Shown here: one piece after another, positions 8,547 to 18,139 of the stretch
Layout: the number at the start of each line of letters is the position of its first letter
Numbering within the stretch: the stretch's first letter is position 1
Assembly: GCA_017416505.1 (NCBI GenBank)
Contig: JAFQCI010000076.1
Location: forward strand, 62,001 to 126,000
Length of the DNA stretch: 64,000 nucleotides
Direction of reading: 5' to 3'
Origin: Lachnospiraceae bacterium
GTDB lineage: Bacteria; Bacillota_A; Clostridia; Lachnospirales; Lachnospiraceae
Notes under the pieces: model-generated
The model's input: only the letters and a program-made list of their open reading frames with translations
What the model was told of the DNA's origin: nothing
The model's database searches: none
Translations under genes and position numbers: made by a program

Positions 8547-10001
8547 ATGACAGACCAGAATTTTTTTAAGCAATGGAATGAAATTAATATCAATGAACCG
8601 GCACCGGAAACAGAACCATCCAGACAGTACTACTTTATGAAGAAATGCAAGATTCTTTTAGAAGAAAAGACCGAAGAATTAGGAAGAAAACTTACCTGCT
8701 GTGCAGTAACCTTTGGATGTCAGATGAATGCAAAGGATTCTGAAAAATTATTAGGTATTTTAGAGAACATTGGATTCGTTGCTACAGATTCCGAAGATGC
8801 GGATTTTATCATTTATAATACCTGTACGGTAAGAGAAAACGCTAATTTAAAAGTATACGGAAGATTAGGATATTTAAAAAACAAGAAGAAGAAAAATCCA
8901 AATATGATGATTGCATTGTGCGGATGTATGATGCAGGAACCAGATGTGGTAAGTAAAATCAAGGAATCCTATCGTTTTGTGGATTTGGTATTTGGTACCC
9001 ACAATATTTATAAATTAGCAGAACTGCTTTACCAACGTCTAACTGAAGATAAAATGGTAGTTGATATTTTAGACGGTACCGATAACATCGTGGAAGATTT
9101 ACCGGCAGAACGAAAATATTCTTTTAAAGCCGGCGTAAATATTATGTTTGGTTGTAATAATTTCTGTACTTACTGTATTGTTCCTTATGTTCGTGGACGG
9201 GAACGAAGCAGAAATCCAAAGGATATTATCCGCGAAATCGAAGCTTTGGTGGCAGACGGTGTAGTAGAAGTAATGCTGTTAGGACAAAATGTAAATTCCT
9301 ACGGCAAAAACTTAGAAGAAAAGATTACCTTTGCCCAGTTATTACAGGAAGTAGAGAAAATCGAAGGCTTAGAAAGAATCCGTTTTATGACTTCGCATCC
9401 TAAGGATTTATCTGATGAGTTAATTGAAGTAATGAAGAATTCCAAAAAGATTTGTAACCATATGCACCTTCCAGTACAATCCGGAAGTGACCGAATCTTA
9501 AATCAGATGAATCGTAAATACACTAAGGAACACTATTTGAACTTAGTAAATAAATTAAAAGAAAATATCCCTAATATTTCTCTTACCACAGATATTATTG
9601 TAGGATTTCCAGGAGAAACAGAAGAAGATTTCTTAGAAACCTTGGATTTAGTGGAAAAAGTAGGATATGATACCGCCTACACCTTTATCTATTCAAAACG
9701 TACCGGAACACCTGCTGCCAAAATGGAAAATCAGGTACCAGAAGATGTGGTAAAAAACAGATTTGACCGTTTATTAAAGACAATACAAACCATTTCAAAA
9801 GAAAAAACATATGCTTATGAAGGAACCGACCAGCTTGTCCTTGTAGAAGGAGTCAGCGAACATGATAGTGCTTATGTGACCGGACGTTTATCCAATAATT
9901 TATTGGTACACTTTAGAGCAGATTCTGAACTAATTGGAAAATTAGTGAATGTTCACTTAGATGAGGCGAAGGGTTTTTATTACATTGGGCATCAGTGCTA
10001 G
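8547..10001 (+). CDS. miaB: tRNA-2-methylthio-N6-dimethylallyladenosine synthase
   Basis: Radical-SAM methylthiotransferase converting i6A37 to ms2i6A37 in tRNAs that read UNN codons, acting after MiaA. The 484-residue protein has the N-terminal UPF0004 domain with its cluster cysteines (CCAVTFGCQMN, NTCTVRENA, LCGCMMQEP), the radical-SAM motif CNNFCTYC (about 203-210), a central SAM barrel with HLPVQSGSD, and a C-terminal TRAM domain. An extra N-terminal stretch of about 50 residues before the UPF0004 domain is common in clostridial MiaB. GAGAGG precedes ATG 8547. It heads the miaB-mutS-mutL-miaA cluster and lies nine bases before mutS. Confidence 0.95.
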   Translation: MTDQNFFKQWNEININEPAPETEPSRQYYFMKKCKILLEEKTEELGRKLTCCAVTFGCQMNAKDSEKLLGILENIGFVATDSEDADFIIYNTCTVRENANLKVYGRLGYLKNKKKKNPNMMIALCGCMMQEPDVVSKIKESYRFVDLVFGTHNIYKLAELLYQRLTEDKMVVDILDGTDNIVEDLPAERKYSFKAGVNIMFGCNNFCTYCIVPYVRGRERSRNPKDIIREIEALVADGVVEVMLLGQNVNSYGKNLEEKITFAQLLQEVEKIEGLERIRFMTSHPKDLSDELIEVMKNSKKICNHMHLPVQSGSDRILNQMNRKYTKEHYLNLVNKLKENIPNISLTTDIIVGFPGETEEDFLETLDLVEKVGYDTAYTFIYSKRTGTPAAKMENQVPEDVVKNRFDRLLKTIQTISKEKTYAYEGTDQLVLVEGVSEHDSAYVTGRLSNNLLVHFRADSELIGKLVNVHLDEAKGFYYIGHQC

Positions 10002-10010
10002 GAGGACAAT

Positions 10011-12695
10011 ATGGCAACATTTACACCTATGATGCAGCAATACTTAGAAACAAAAGAAAAATACAAAGATTGCATTTTATTTTACCGTTTGGGTGATTTT
10101 TACGAAATGTTTTTTGAAGATGCAAAAATTGTATCAAAAGAATTAGAATTAACCTTGACAGGAAAAAGCTGTGGTCAGGAAGAGAGAGCTCCCATGTGTG
10201 GAGTTCCTTTTCATGCTGCAGAAACCTATCTAAACCGCCTGGTACAAAAGGGATATAAAGTAGCTATCTGTGAACAGGTGGAAGACCCTAAAACTGCAAA
10301 AGGGCTGGTAAAACGTGATGTAGTGCGAATCGTAACCATGGGTACTAATATCAGTGCCCAGGTATTAGATGAAACGAAAAATAATTATATTATGTGTGTT
10401 TACACTCAAAAAGACATCTACGGAATTGCCATTGCGGATATCTCAACGGGAGATTTTAAAACTACCCAACTGGAAAGCAAAGATAAACTGATGGATGAAA
10501 TCTGCAAATTTTCACCTTCAGAAATTGTTGCAAATATAGATTTAAACACTTGTGGCATTCCGATTCAAATGCTGGCACAAAAAAATCAAATGGCAGTAAC
10601 CTTTGAAAAGGAATATTTATTTGACAAGGATTTAAGTGAGAAAGCATTAAAAGAACACTTTCAGATAACCAGTTTAGAAGGACTGGGGCTGAATGATTAT
10701 CCTTTGGGAATCCGGGCCTGTGGAGCTTTGATTTCCTATTTTTATGAAACACAAAAAAGTACCTTAAACCAGTTAATTGGAATTGAAGCCTATACCACAG
10801 AAGAATTTTTGATTATCGACAGTTCCTCGAGACGAAATCTGGAATTATGCGAAACCATGAGAGAAAAACAAAAAAGAGGTTCTCTTTTATGGGTGTTAGA
10901 TAAAACCAAAACCGCTATGGGTGCCAGAATGTTAAGAAACTGGGTGGAACAACCTCTGGTTAACAAAGAAGAAATTTTAAAACGTTATGATGCCATTGAA
11001 GAATTTTCCGGTCATGTTATGGTACGGGAAGAATTAAGGGAATATTTAAATTCCATTTATGACCTGGAGCGTTTAATGAGCCGGATTTGTTATAAAAGTG
11101 CCAATCCAAGAGATTTAATTGCTTTTAAATCATCTATTGCTTATTTACCGGCAATTAAAACCTTACTTTCCGATGTTTCTCATTCTGAGTTCATTGACTC
11201 TTTGAATCAGAAAATGGATTCTTTAGAAGATTTATTCCAATTAATTGATGAAGCCATGCTGGAAGAATGTCCAATCTCTTCCAAAGAAGGCGGAATGATA
11301 AAAGACGGTTATAACGAAACTTTGGACGCCTTAAAAAAATCCAAAACCGATGGTAAAGATTGGCTGGCAGCTTTGGAAGAAAAAGAAAAAGAAGCAACCG
11401 GAATTAAGAACCTGAAAATTAAATTTAACCGCGTTTTTGGCTATTATTTTGAAGTAACCAATTCCTATAAAGAACTGGTTCCTGATTATTTTGTCCGCAA
11501 ACAGACCTTGGCAAATGCGGAACGATATACCACCAAGGAATTGGATGACTTAGCTGATATTATCCTTGGAGCAGAAGATAAGCTATTTGCTTTGGAATAT
11601 GAGATTTTTGTAGGAATTCGTGAACACCTTTCCAATCAGGTACAAAGAATCTTAGATACTGCAAAATCCATTGCAAAATTAGATGCTCTTCTTTCTTTGG
11701 CAGTGGTTAGTGAGCAAAATTCCTATGTACGTCCTCAAATAAATGAGGAAGGCATCATAGATATTAAAGACGGACGGCATCCTGTGGTAGAAAAAATGAT
11801 TTCTAATGATATGTTTGTATCCAATGATACCTTCTTAAATCAGGATGCAAACCGCATCTGCATTATTACTGGACCGAATATGGCTGGAAAATCTACCTAT
11901 ATGCGTCAGTCTGCCTTAATCGTATTAATGGCACAGATTGGTTGCTATGTACCGGCATCGTTTGCCAACATTTCTTTGGTAGACCGGATTTTTACCAGAG
12001 TTGGTGCTTCCGATGACTTAGCTTCCGGTCAAAGTACCTTTATGGTTGAAATGAGTGAGGTAGCTAACATTTTACGAAATGCTACCAAAAACAGCTTATT
12101 GATTCTAGACGAAATCGGTAGAGGAACCAGTACTTATGACGGTTTAAGCATTGCATGGGCAGTGGTGGAACATATCAGTAATGAACTTGGTGCAAAGACG
12201 TTGTTTGCAACCCATTATCATGAATTAACAGAATTAGAAGGAAAATTATCCGGTGTGCATAATTACTGCATTGCTGTAAAAGAAGAAGGGGACCATATTG
12301 TATTTCTTCGTAAGATTATTTCTGGAGGTGCAGATAAGAGTTATGGAATCCAGGTTGCAAAATTAGCCGGTGTGCCGGATTCTGTTATAAAACGTTCCAA
12401 AGAAATTGCCAAACAGTTAGGTGACGCAGACTTAAACAAAAGTACAGTAACTTCCATTGAGGTTTCAAATCCAGAATCCGAGGAAGGTTCTGCCACTGAA
12501 AAAATAGAATCAAAAAAGAAGAGAGCAAAAGAAAAAACTGGAGAAAACCATGAAAATGATAATTTACAGTTTTCTTTTATTCACTCTTTGGCAGAAACGG
12601 AAATTATAAATGATTTAAAAACAAAAGACATTAGCAATCTGACTCCATTGGAGGCATTAATTTATTTAAATGACATTCAAAAGAAACTAAAATAA
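10011..12695 (+). CDS. mutS: DNA mismatch repair ATPase MutS
   Basis: Recognises mismatches and small loops and recruits MutL. The 894-residue protein starts with the mismatch-binding domain (MMQQYLETKEKYKDCILFYRLGDFYEMF, carrying the Phe-x-Glu element in DFYEMF), followed by connector, lever and clamp domains. The ATPase holds Walker A GPNMAGKSTYMRQ (about 622-634), DLASGQSTFMVEM, Walker B LLILDEIGRGTSTYDG and the ATHYHEL histidine segment. A Lys/Glu-rich linker (about 810-850) leads to a C-terminal LQFSF, resembling a beta-clamp-binding peptide. AGGAGG sits just upstream of ATG 10011. Confidence 0.97.
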   Translation: MATFTPMMQQYLETKEKYKDCILFYRLGDFYEMFFEDAKIVSKELELTLTGKSCGQEERAPMCGVPFHAAETYLNRLVQKGYKVAICEQVEDPKTAKGLVKRDVVRIVTMGTNISAQVLDETKNNYIMCVYTQKDIYGIAIADISTGDFKTTQLESKDKLMDEICKFSPSEIVANIDLNTCGIPIQMLAQKNQMAVTFEKEYLFDKDLSEKALKEHFQITSLEGLGLNDYPLGIRACGALISYFYETQKSTLNQLIGIEAYTTEEFLIIDSSSRRNLELCETMREKQKRGSLLWVLDKTKTAMGARMLRNWVEQPLVNKEEILKRYDAIEEFSGHVMVREELREYLNSIYDLERLMSRICYKSANPRDLIAFKSSIAYLPAIKTLLSDVSHSEFIDSLNQKMDSLEDLFQLIDEAMLEECPISSKEGGMIKDGYNETLDALKKSKTDGKDWLAALEEKEKEATGIKNLKIKFNRVFGYYFEVTNSYKELVPDYFVRKQTLANAERYTTKELDDLADIILGAEDKLFALEYEIFVGIREHLSNQVQRILDTAKSIAKLDALLSLAVVSEQNSYVRPQINEEGIIDIKDGRHPVVEKMISNDMFVSNDTFLNQDANRICIITGPNMAGKSTYMRQSALIVLMAQIGCYVPASFANISLVDRIFTRVGASDDLASGQSTFMVEMSEVANILRNATKNSLLILDEIGRGTSTYDGLSIAWAVVEHISNELGAKTLFATHYHELTELEGKLSGVHNYCIAVKEEGDHIVFLRKIISGGADKSYGIQVAKLAGVPDSVIKRSKEIAKQLGDADLNKSTVTSIEVSNPESEEGSATEKIESKKKRAKEKTGENHENDNLQFSFIHSLAETEIINDLKTKDISNLTPLEALIYLNDIQKKLK

Positions 12696-12732
12696 TTTTG
12701 TTCTTACTTAAAATGAAGAAATAGAAAGATTC

Positions 12733-12757
12733 GTTACGTTCCTTTGTGAACGGCAAC
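12733..12757. repeat. degenerate GTTAC...GTTC / GAAC...CAAC hairpin
   Basis: GTTACGTTC and GAACGGCAAC form an imperfect inverted repeat (one bulge) in the 86-base gap between mutS and mutL. It may be a decayed member of the GTTACTGT family. Confidence 0.3.
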
Positions 12758-12787
12758 AAAAATTCTTTTTAGAAAGGATTTATGAAC

Positions 12788-14803
12788 ATGAATTCCATTG
12801 AAGTTTTAGACTCTCAAACCATAAATAAAATAGCAGCAGGGGAAGTAGTGGAACGACCTGCTTCCGTGGTAAAAGAACTGGTAGAAAATTCTGTTGACTC
12901 TAAGGCTACTGCTATCACAGTAGAAATCAAGGAGGGCGGTATCTCTTTTATACGTGTAACAGATAATGGAAGTGGTATTGCAAAAAACGAGATTAAAAAG
13001 GCGTTCTACCGCCATGCTACCAGTAAAATCCGAACAGAAGAGGACCTTATTACTATTGCCTCTTTGGGATTTCGTGGTGAAGCCCTCTCCAGCATTGCTT
13101 CTGTTGCCCAAATTGAATTGATAACAAAGGAAAAAGAGAGTTTAACGGGAGTTCGCTATTGTATTGAAGGCGGCATGGAAAAATCCATAGAAGAGATTGG
13201 CTGTCCGGATGGCACTACCTTTTTAGTGCGAAATCTTTTTTATAACACCCCGGCCAGAAAGAAGTTTTTAAAAACTCCACAAACAGAAGGAAGTTATATT
13301 GGCGACTGGATGAACCATGTAGCACTTTCCCATCCTGAAATTTCTTTTCAGTTCATTGTAAACGGACAAACAAAATTGTTTACCAATGGAAATGGAAATT
13401 TATTAGATGTTATTTATCAGATATACGGAAAAGAAATTGCCTCCAATATCATTCCAATTGAAAAATCCATGCAGGATATTAAAGTCACAGGATTTATCGG
13501 GAAACCGCATATCTGTAGGGGTAATCGTACCTACGAAACATATTTTTTAAATCATCGTTATATTAAAAGTAAAGTAGTGACCGCAGCCGTAGAAGAGGCA
13601 TATAAGTCCTTTGTCACCTTGCATAAATATCCTTTTTTGGTAATAAACATTCAGATGCTACCGGCCAATGTGGATGTAAATGTGCATCCAACCAAAATGG
13701 AGGTACGATTTAAAAAAGAAGATGAGATTTATTCTTTTTTAGTAGAAGAAATTAAGAAAGCCCTTCTTCAAAAAGAATTAATCCCAAATGTGACTCTTGG
13801 AAAGGAAACAAGAAAAAATCAGGACGAAAATCCAATCAAAAAGGCTTCCATGGAAAAATTTCCAGAGCCATTTGAAGTAAAACGAAAAAAAGAATTAGAA
13901 GATGTTAGTTCCTTAGAAGTAATTTCAGCTCCAGAACCAAAAAAGGTATTGGAAGTGAAAGAAACCGCCACATACGGCAATCATGAAACAAAAGAAATAG
14001 CTTCAAATATAAGTTCCAGCGTATCAAAAGAAGAAGTAAAAGCATTCCAAAATACTTCTCCAAGTTCAAAGCAGGAACAAGAACCTGTAAAAGATATATC
14101 ATTGCCTTTTAAGGAAGCAAAACAAGAAGCGGAAGAACCTAAAAAAGTGTCAAAAGAGCCTGACCAAACGTTTATAACAGAACAAATGACATTATTTGAT
14201 GGGAAACTACTGTCAGAAGAGGCAAAGCCAAAACATCGTCTGATTGGACAATTATTTGCTACTTACTGGCTGATTGAATATGAGGATAAGTTCTTTATGA
14301 TGGACCAGCATGCAGCCCATGAAAAGGTCATGTTTGAAAAATTTATGGCTCAGTTTAAGAACAAAGAATTTCTTCAACAAAGATTAGAGCCTCCTATGGT
14401 AATTTCTTTGACCCCAAAGGAAATTGATATTATAAACCGATATCTGGATACCTTTTACCAACTTGGATTTATCGTAGAGGAATTTGGTGGGAACGAATAT
14501 GTGGTTCGTGCTGTCCCAAGTAATATGTACCAGTTAAATGATAAACAGTTATTTCTTGCATTATTGGATTCCTTAGTAGAAGATACGGGAAAAAATACTC
14601 CGGATTTAGTATTTTATAAAATTGCCACTATGGCTTGTAAAGCAGCAGTAAAGGGAAACCAAAAATTATCCTTTGCAGAGGCAAATCAACTGGTAGAGGA
14701 TTTATTAAAATTAGAAAATCCTTATACCTGTCCTCATGGCAGACCAACCATTGTTTCCATGACAAAATCTGATATAGAAAGGAAATTTAAGCGTATTATA
14801 TAA
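12788..14803 (+). CDS. mutL: DNA mismatch repair endonuclease MutL
   Basis: GHKL ATPase that couples MutS to strand incision. About 671 residues: N-terminal ATPase with the motifs IAAGEVVERPASVVKELVENS (about 14-34), DNGSGI and TSKI...SLGFRGEALSS; a long Glu/Lys/Ser linker (about 330-465); and a C-terminal endonuclease domain with the metal motif DQHAAHEKVMFE (about 502-513), ACKAAVKG and CPHGRPT. This identifies the nicking type of MutL used where no MutH exists. ATG 12782 and ATG 12788 are both in frame; AAAGGA at 12773-12778 suits 12788. The stop overlaps the miaA start (TAATG). Confidence 0.96.
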   Translation: MNSIEVLDSQTINKIAAGEVVERPASVVKELVENSVDSKATAITVEIKEGGISFIRVTDNGSGIAKNEIKKAFYRHATSKIRTEEDLITIASLGFRGEALSSIASVAQIELITKEKESLTGVRYCIEGGMEKSIEEIGCPDGTTFLVRNLFYNTPARKKFLKTPQTEGSYIGDWMNHVALSHPEISFQFIVNGQTKLFTNGNGNLLDVIYQIYGKEIASNIIPIEKSMQDIKVTGFIGKPHICRGNRTYETYFLNHRYIKSKVVTAAVEEAYKSFVTLHKYPFLVINIQMLPANVDVNVHPTKMEVRFKKEDEIYSFLVEEIKKALLQKELIPNVTLGKETRKNQDENPIKKASMEKFPEPFEVKRKKELEDVSSLEVISAPEPKKVLEVKETATYGNHETKEIASNISSSVSKEEVKAFQNTSPSSKQEQEPVKDISLPFKEAKQEAEEPKKVSKEPDQTFITEQMTLFDGKLLSEEAKPKHRLIGQLFATYWLIEYEDKFFMMDQHAAHEKVMFEKFMAQFKNKEFLQQRLEPPMVISLTPKEIDIINRYLDTFYQLGFIVEEFGGNEYVVRAVPSNMYQLNDKQLFLALLDSLVEDTGKNTPDLVFYKIATMACKAAVKGNQKLSFAEANQLVEDLLKLENPYTCPHGRPTIVSMTKSDIERKFKRII

Positions 14804-15744
14804 TGAAACAGCCATTGATTATTATTACAGGTCCTACTGCTGTAGGAAAAACAGAAGCTTCTATTTTATTGGCAAAGAAAATAAATGGTGAAATTATTTC
14901 AGCGGACTCCATGCAGGTATATAAGGGAATGGACATCGGTACTGCCAAGATTACCAAGGAAGAAATGATGGGAGTACCACATCATCTAATTGATATTTTA
15001 TCTCCTGATGAGGATTTTAATGTATATACCTTTCAACAACTTGCAAAGGCAGCAGTAGACGATATCTGCAGCAGGGGGAAGATTCCTATTTTAGCTGGGG
15101 GAACGGGATTTTATATTCAGGCTCTGTTATATGGTATTTCTTTTAAAGAAGAAGCCAATACTTATCGTTTGGAATTGGAAAAACTATTAGAAGAAAAAGG
15201 AAATTTATACCTTCATGCCATGTTAAAAGAGGTGGATTCGGCATCTGCCGACATCATTCACCCTAATAACGTAAAAAGAGTCATTCGTGCCTTGGAGTTT
15301 TATCAGGAAACAGGGGAACCTATTTCTAAACACAATGAAACGGAACGACAAAAAGAATCCCAATTTCAATCGGCTTATTTTGTATTAAATATGCCTAGAA
15401 AACAACTCTACGAGAGAATCAATCTTAGAATTGATAAAATGTTAGAAGCAGGACTGGTTCAGGAAGTAGCAGCACTAAAAGAAATGGGAATTCAAAAAAA
15501 TATGACCTCCATGCAAGGAATCGGTTATAAAGAAGTATTGGATTATCTGAATGGAGAAACTTCATATGAAGACATGGTGTATCTGTTAAAACGGGATACC
15601 AGACATTTTGCAAAACGCCAGATAACCTGGTTTAAACGAGAAAAAAACGTCATCTGGATAGATAAAACCAAATACCGGGATGCTTTGGAATTATCCGAAG
15701 ATTTGGTTCGAATATCAAAAGAGAAACTTCAAATAGAACACTAA
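14803..15744 (+). CDS. miaA: tRNA dimethylallyltransferase
   Basis: Transfers a dimethylallyl group from DMAPP to A37 of tRNAs reading UNN codons, providing the substrate of MiaB encoded upstream. The 313-residue protein has the P-loop GPTAVGKT (about 9-16), SADSMQVYKGMDIGTAK (about 34-50), PHHLID, GGTGFYIQALLYG (about 99-111) and the C-terminal QITWFKRE. The start codon overlaps the mutL stop by one base, so translation is coupled. Confidence 0.96.
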   Translation: MKQPLIIITGPTAVGKTEASILLAKKINGEIISADSMQVYKGMDIGTAKITKEEMMGVPHHLIDILSPDEDFNVYTFQQLAKAAVDDICSRGKIPILAGGTGFYIQALLYGISFKEEANTYRLELEKLLEEKGNLYLHAMLKEVDSASADIIHPNNVKRVIRALEFYQETGEPISKHNETERQKESQFQSAYFVLNMPRKQLYERINLRIDKMLEAGLVQEVAALKEMGIQKNMTSMQGIGYKEVLDYLNGETSYEDMVYLLKRDTRHFAKRQITWFKREKNVIWIDKTKYRDALELSEDLVRISKEKLQIEH

Positions 15745-15768
15745 AGGAAAGAAGAAAGGAAAGAAACA

Positions 15769-17052
15769 ATGGATTCGAAAAAAGCAATGTATGAATCATT
15801 AGGTATTAGTGAAAAAGTATACGATTTTTGTTCCAACATAGAAAAAAGTTTAAAAAGCAGATTTGAAGAAATCGATTCAATTTGTGAACAAAACCAGTTA
15901 AAAATTATCAAAGCCATGCAGGAGGCAAAACTTTCCGAAGCACATTTATCCGGAACCACAGGTTATGGATACAATGACTTAGGACGAGAAGCCATTGAAA
16001 AAATTTATGCTACTGTATTTAAAACAGAAGATGCCTTGGTACGTCCCCAGATTACCTGTGGAACCCATGCATTGCATCTAGCTCTTGCAGCAAATCTGCG
16101 TCCGGGAGATGAATTGTTATCTCCAGCCGGAAAACCATATGATACCTTAGAGGAAGTCATTGGCATCAGAGAATCCAGAGGTTCCTTAAAAGAATATGGT
16201 ATTACTTACCGCCAGGTTGACTTGTTAGAGGATGGAAGTTTTAATTATGATGAAATCAAAAAAGCCATTCACTCCAAAACAAAAATGATTGCCATTCAAC
16301 GTTCCAAAGGTTATCAGACCAGACCAACCTTTAGTGTTGAAAAGCTTGGAGAATTAATTGCTTTTCTTAGAAAAGAAAAACCGGATTTGATTATCATGGT
16401 AGATAACTGTTATGGAGAATTTGTAGAACTTACGGAACCTTCCGAAGTGGGTGCTGATATGGTGGTAGGTTCCTTGATTAAAAATCCTGGTGGTGGTTTA
16501 GCACCGATTGGTGGATATATTTGCGGAAAGAAAGAATACATTGAAAATTGTTCTTACCGCCTGACTTCTCCGGGACTTGGTAAAGAAGTAGGTGCTACCT
16601 TAGGTGTAAATGGATTGTTTTTACAAGGTCTGTTTTTATCCCCTCAGGTGGTTGCCAGTGCTTTAAAGGGTGCCATCTTTGCTGCAAATATTTACGAGAA
16701 GTTAGGCTATCGGGTAATTCCAAACAGTACAGAAAGCAGACACGATATTATTCAGGCAGTAGAATTTGGAAATCCTGAAGCAGTCATTGCATTTTGTAAA
16801 GGAATTCAGGCAGCAGCTCCCGTAGATAGTTTCGTAGAGCCGGAACCTTGGGATATGCCTGGATATGACAGTCAGGTTATTATGGCTGCCGGTGCCTTTG
16901 TATCCGGTTCTTCCATTGAACTTAGTGCCGATGCGCCGATTAAACCTCCTTACGCTGTTTATTTCCAAGGTGGTTTAACCTATCCTCATGCCAAATTCGG
17001 AATTATGATGAGTTTGCAAAAAGTAATGGAAGTAGCAGATTTTTCGTTTTAG
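15769..17052 (+). CDS. PLP-dependent 'aluminum resistance' (YnbB) family protein
   Basis: Fold-type I PLP enzyme of 427 residues, annotated in related genomes as methionine gamma-lyase family or cystathionine beta-lyase-like. Visible marks are LSGTTGYGYNDLGRE (about 59-73), RPQITCGTHALHLAL (about 93-107), MVDNCYGEFVE (cofactor-binding Asp, about 212) and GSLIKNPGGGLAPIGGYI (about 235-252), whose Lys is the likely Schiff-base residue. The reaction of this family has not been firmly established. Its position directly downstream of miaA matches many Firmicutes, where ynbB lies near miaA/hfq. Confidence 0.85.
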   Translation: MDSKKAMYESLGISEKVYDFCSNIEKSLKSRFEEIDSICEQNQLKIIKAMQEAKLSEAHLSGTTGYGYNDLGREAIEKIYATVFKTEDALVRPQITCGTHALHLALAANLRPGDELLSPAGKPYDTLEEVIGIRESRGSLKEYGITYRQVDLLEDGSFNYDEIKKAIHSKTKMIAIQRSKGYQTRPTFSVEKLGELIAFLRKEKPDLIIMVDNCYGEFVELTEPSEVGADMVVGSLIKNPGGGLAPIGGYICGKKEYIENCSYRLTSPGLGKEVGATLGVNGLFLQGLFLSPQVVASALKGAIFAANIYEKLGYRVIPNSTESRHDIIQAVEFGNPEAVIAFCKGIQAAAPVDSFVEPEPWDMPGYDSQVIMAAGAFVSGSSIELSADAPIKPPYAVYFQGGLTYPHAKFGIMMSLQKVMEVADFSF

Positions 17053-17146
17053 ATAATTTATACTATACAAAAAAAATGATTTGTGCTAAACTCAAACTAG
17101 TTTAGAGGTATGTGTTCTAAGTACAAAGAAGTGAGGGATGAAAAAC

Positions 17147-17407
17147 ATGGCTTCAACAGGTGGAAAAAATAATTGGGCATGTTTCCTAATGATGCTTTCC
17201 GGCATTGTTTTAGGAGGCTTTATTGGCTATTTAACAAAAGATATCAGTTTTTTAAGCTGGCTGAATTACGGACAGACCTTCGGGTTAGACCAGCCGGTAG
17301 TCTTAAATCTTGGAATTATGGTATTGACCTTTGGTTTAACCATAAAGATTTCCGTTGCCAGCATCATTGGAGTTGTTGTTGCAATTATACTTTATAAGAA
17401 GCTTTAA
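17147..17407 (+). CDS. DUF4321 membrane protein
   Basis: About 86 residues with two hydrophobic segments: WACFLMMLSGIVLGGFIGYL near the N-terminus and VVLNLGIMVLTFGLTIKISVASIIGVVVAIILY at the C-terminus. The 'LSWLNYGQTFGL...VVLNLGIMVLTFG' pattern matches DUF4321, a small membrane family often next to radC/mre genes in Clostridia. ATG 17138 directly abuts the GAGGG site, so ATG 17147, nine bases away, is preferred. Function is unknown; the context suggests the cell envelope. Confidence 0.75.
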   Translation: MASTGGKNNWACFLMMLSGIVLGGFIGYLTKDISFLSWLNYGQTFGLDQPVVLNLGIMVLTFGLTIKISVASIIGVVVAIILYKKL

Positions 17408-17427
17408 TATTCTCCCTTGGGAGGAAC

Positions 17428-18120
17428 ATGAATAAAATTAATACAAATCAGTTACCCAGCTGGGAACAACCTTATGAAAAATGTGAAAAATACGGAGTAA
17501 CTGCTCTTAGTGATGTGGATTTACTAGCAGTCATTATTCGAAACGGCACCAGGGAATTAAATTCCATTGACTTAGCCAGAAAACTGCTAAACAGTCATCC
17601 TATCCACAAGGGTCTGCTTGGACTTAGCCGCTTATCTTTAGAAGAATTAATGGGAATCAAAGGAATCGGAAAAGTAAAGGCTATTCAGATTCTTTGCATT
17701 TTGGAATTGTCCAAACGACTTTCGAAGCAGAATTTCGAAACTTTTCCAACTTTGGATTCTCCAAAAAGTATTGCAGATTATTTTATGGAAGAAATGCGTC
17801 ATTTAGAAAGAGAAGTCATTGTCCTTTTAGTGTTTAATGGAAAACACAGGTTAATCAAATCCATACCGATTTCACAGGGAACCGTAAATTCTTCCATTAC
17901 TACTCCAAGAGAAATCTTAACTTTGGCGTTACGCCATGAGGCAGTATATATTGTTTTGCTTCATAATCATCCCTCCGGGGATGCGACAGAAAGTACCAGT
18001 GACTTAAAATTTACGAAAGACATTCACAATGCCTGTAAATTAATCGGAATTGAATTATCCGACCATATTATTATTGGTGACCATTGTTACACCAGTTTGA
18101 AAGAAAAAGGATATTTATAA
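17428..18120 (+). CDS. radC: RadC-family JAMM protein
   Basis: 230 residues: N-terminal helix-hairpin-helix part (LMGIKGIGKVKAIQI, about 75-89) followed by an MPN+/JAMM metal-binding domain with HNHPSGDATESTSD (about 176-189). The historical role in DNA repair was not upheld in later work, so the biochemical function is unclear. In Firmicutes the gene usually precedes mreB-mreC-mreD; here mreC follows directly after 19 bases. The ribosome site GGGAGGA lies in a small CTCCC-TT-GGGAG palindrome at 17413-17424. Confidence 0.92.
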   Translation: MNKINTNQLPSWEQPYEKCEKYGVTALSDVDLLAVIIRNGTRELNSIDLARKLLNSHPIHKGLLGLSRLSLEELMGIKGIGKVKAIQILCILELSKRLSKQNFETFPTLDSPKSIADYFMEEMRHLEREVIVLLVFNGKHRLIKSIPISQGTVNSSITTPREILTLALRHEAVYIVLLHNHPSGDATESTSDLKFTKDIHNACKLIGIELSDHIIIGDHCYTSLKEKGYL

Positions 18121-18139
18121 GGGAATATGAGGGATTATT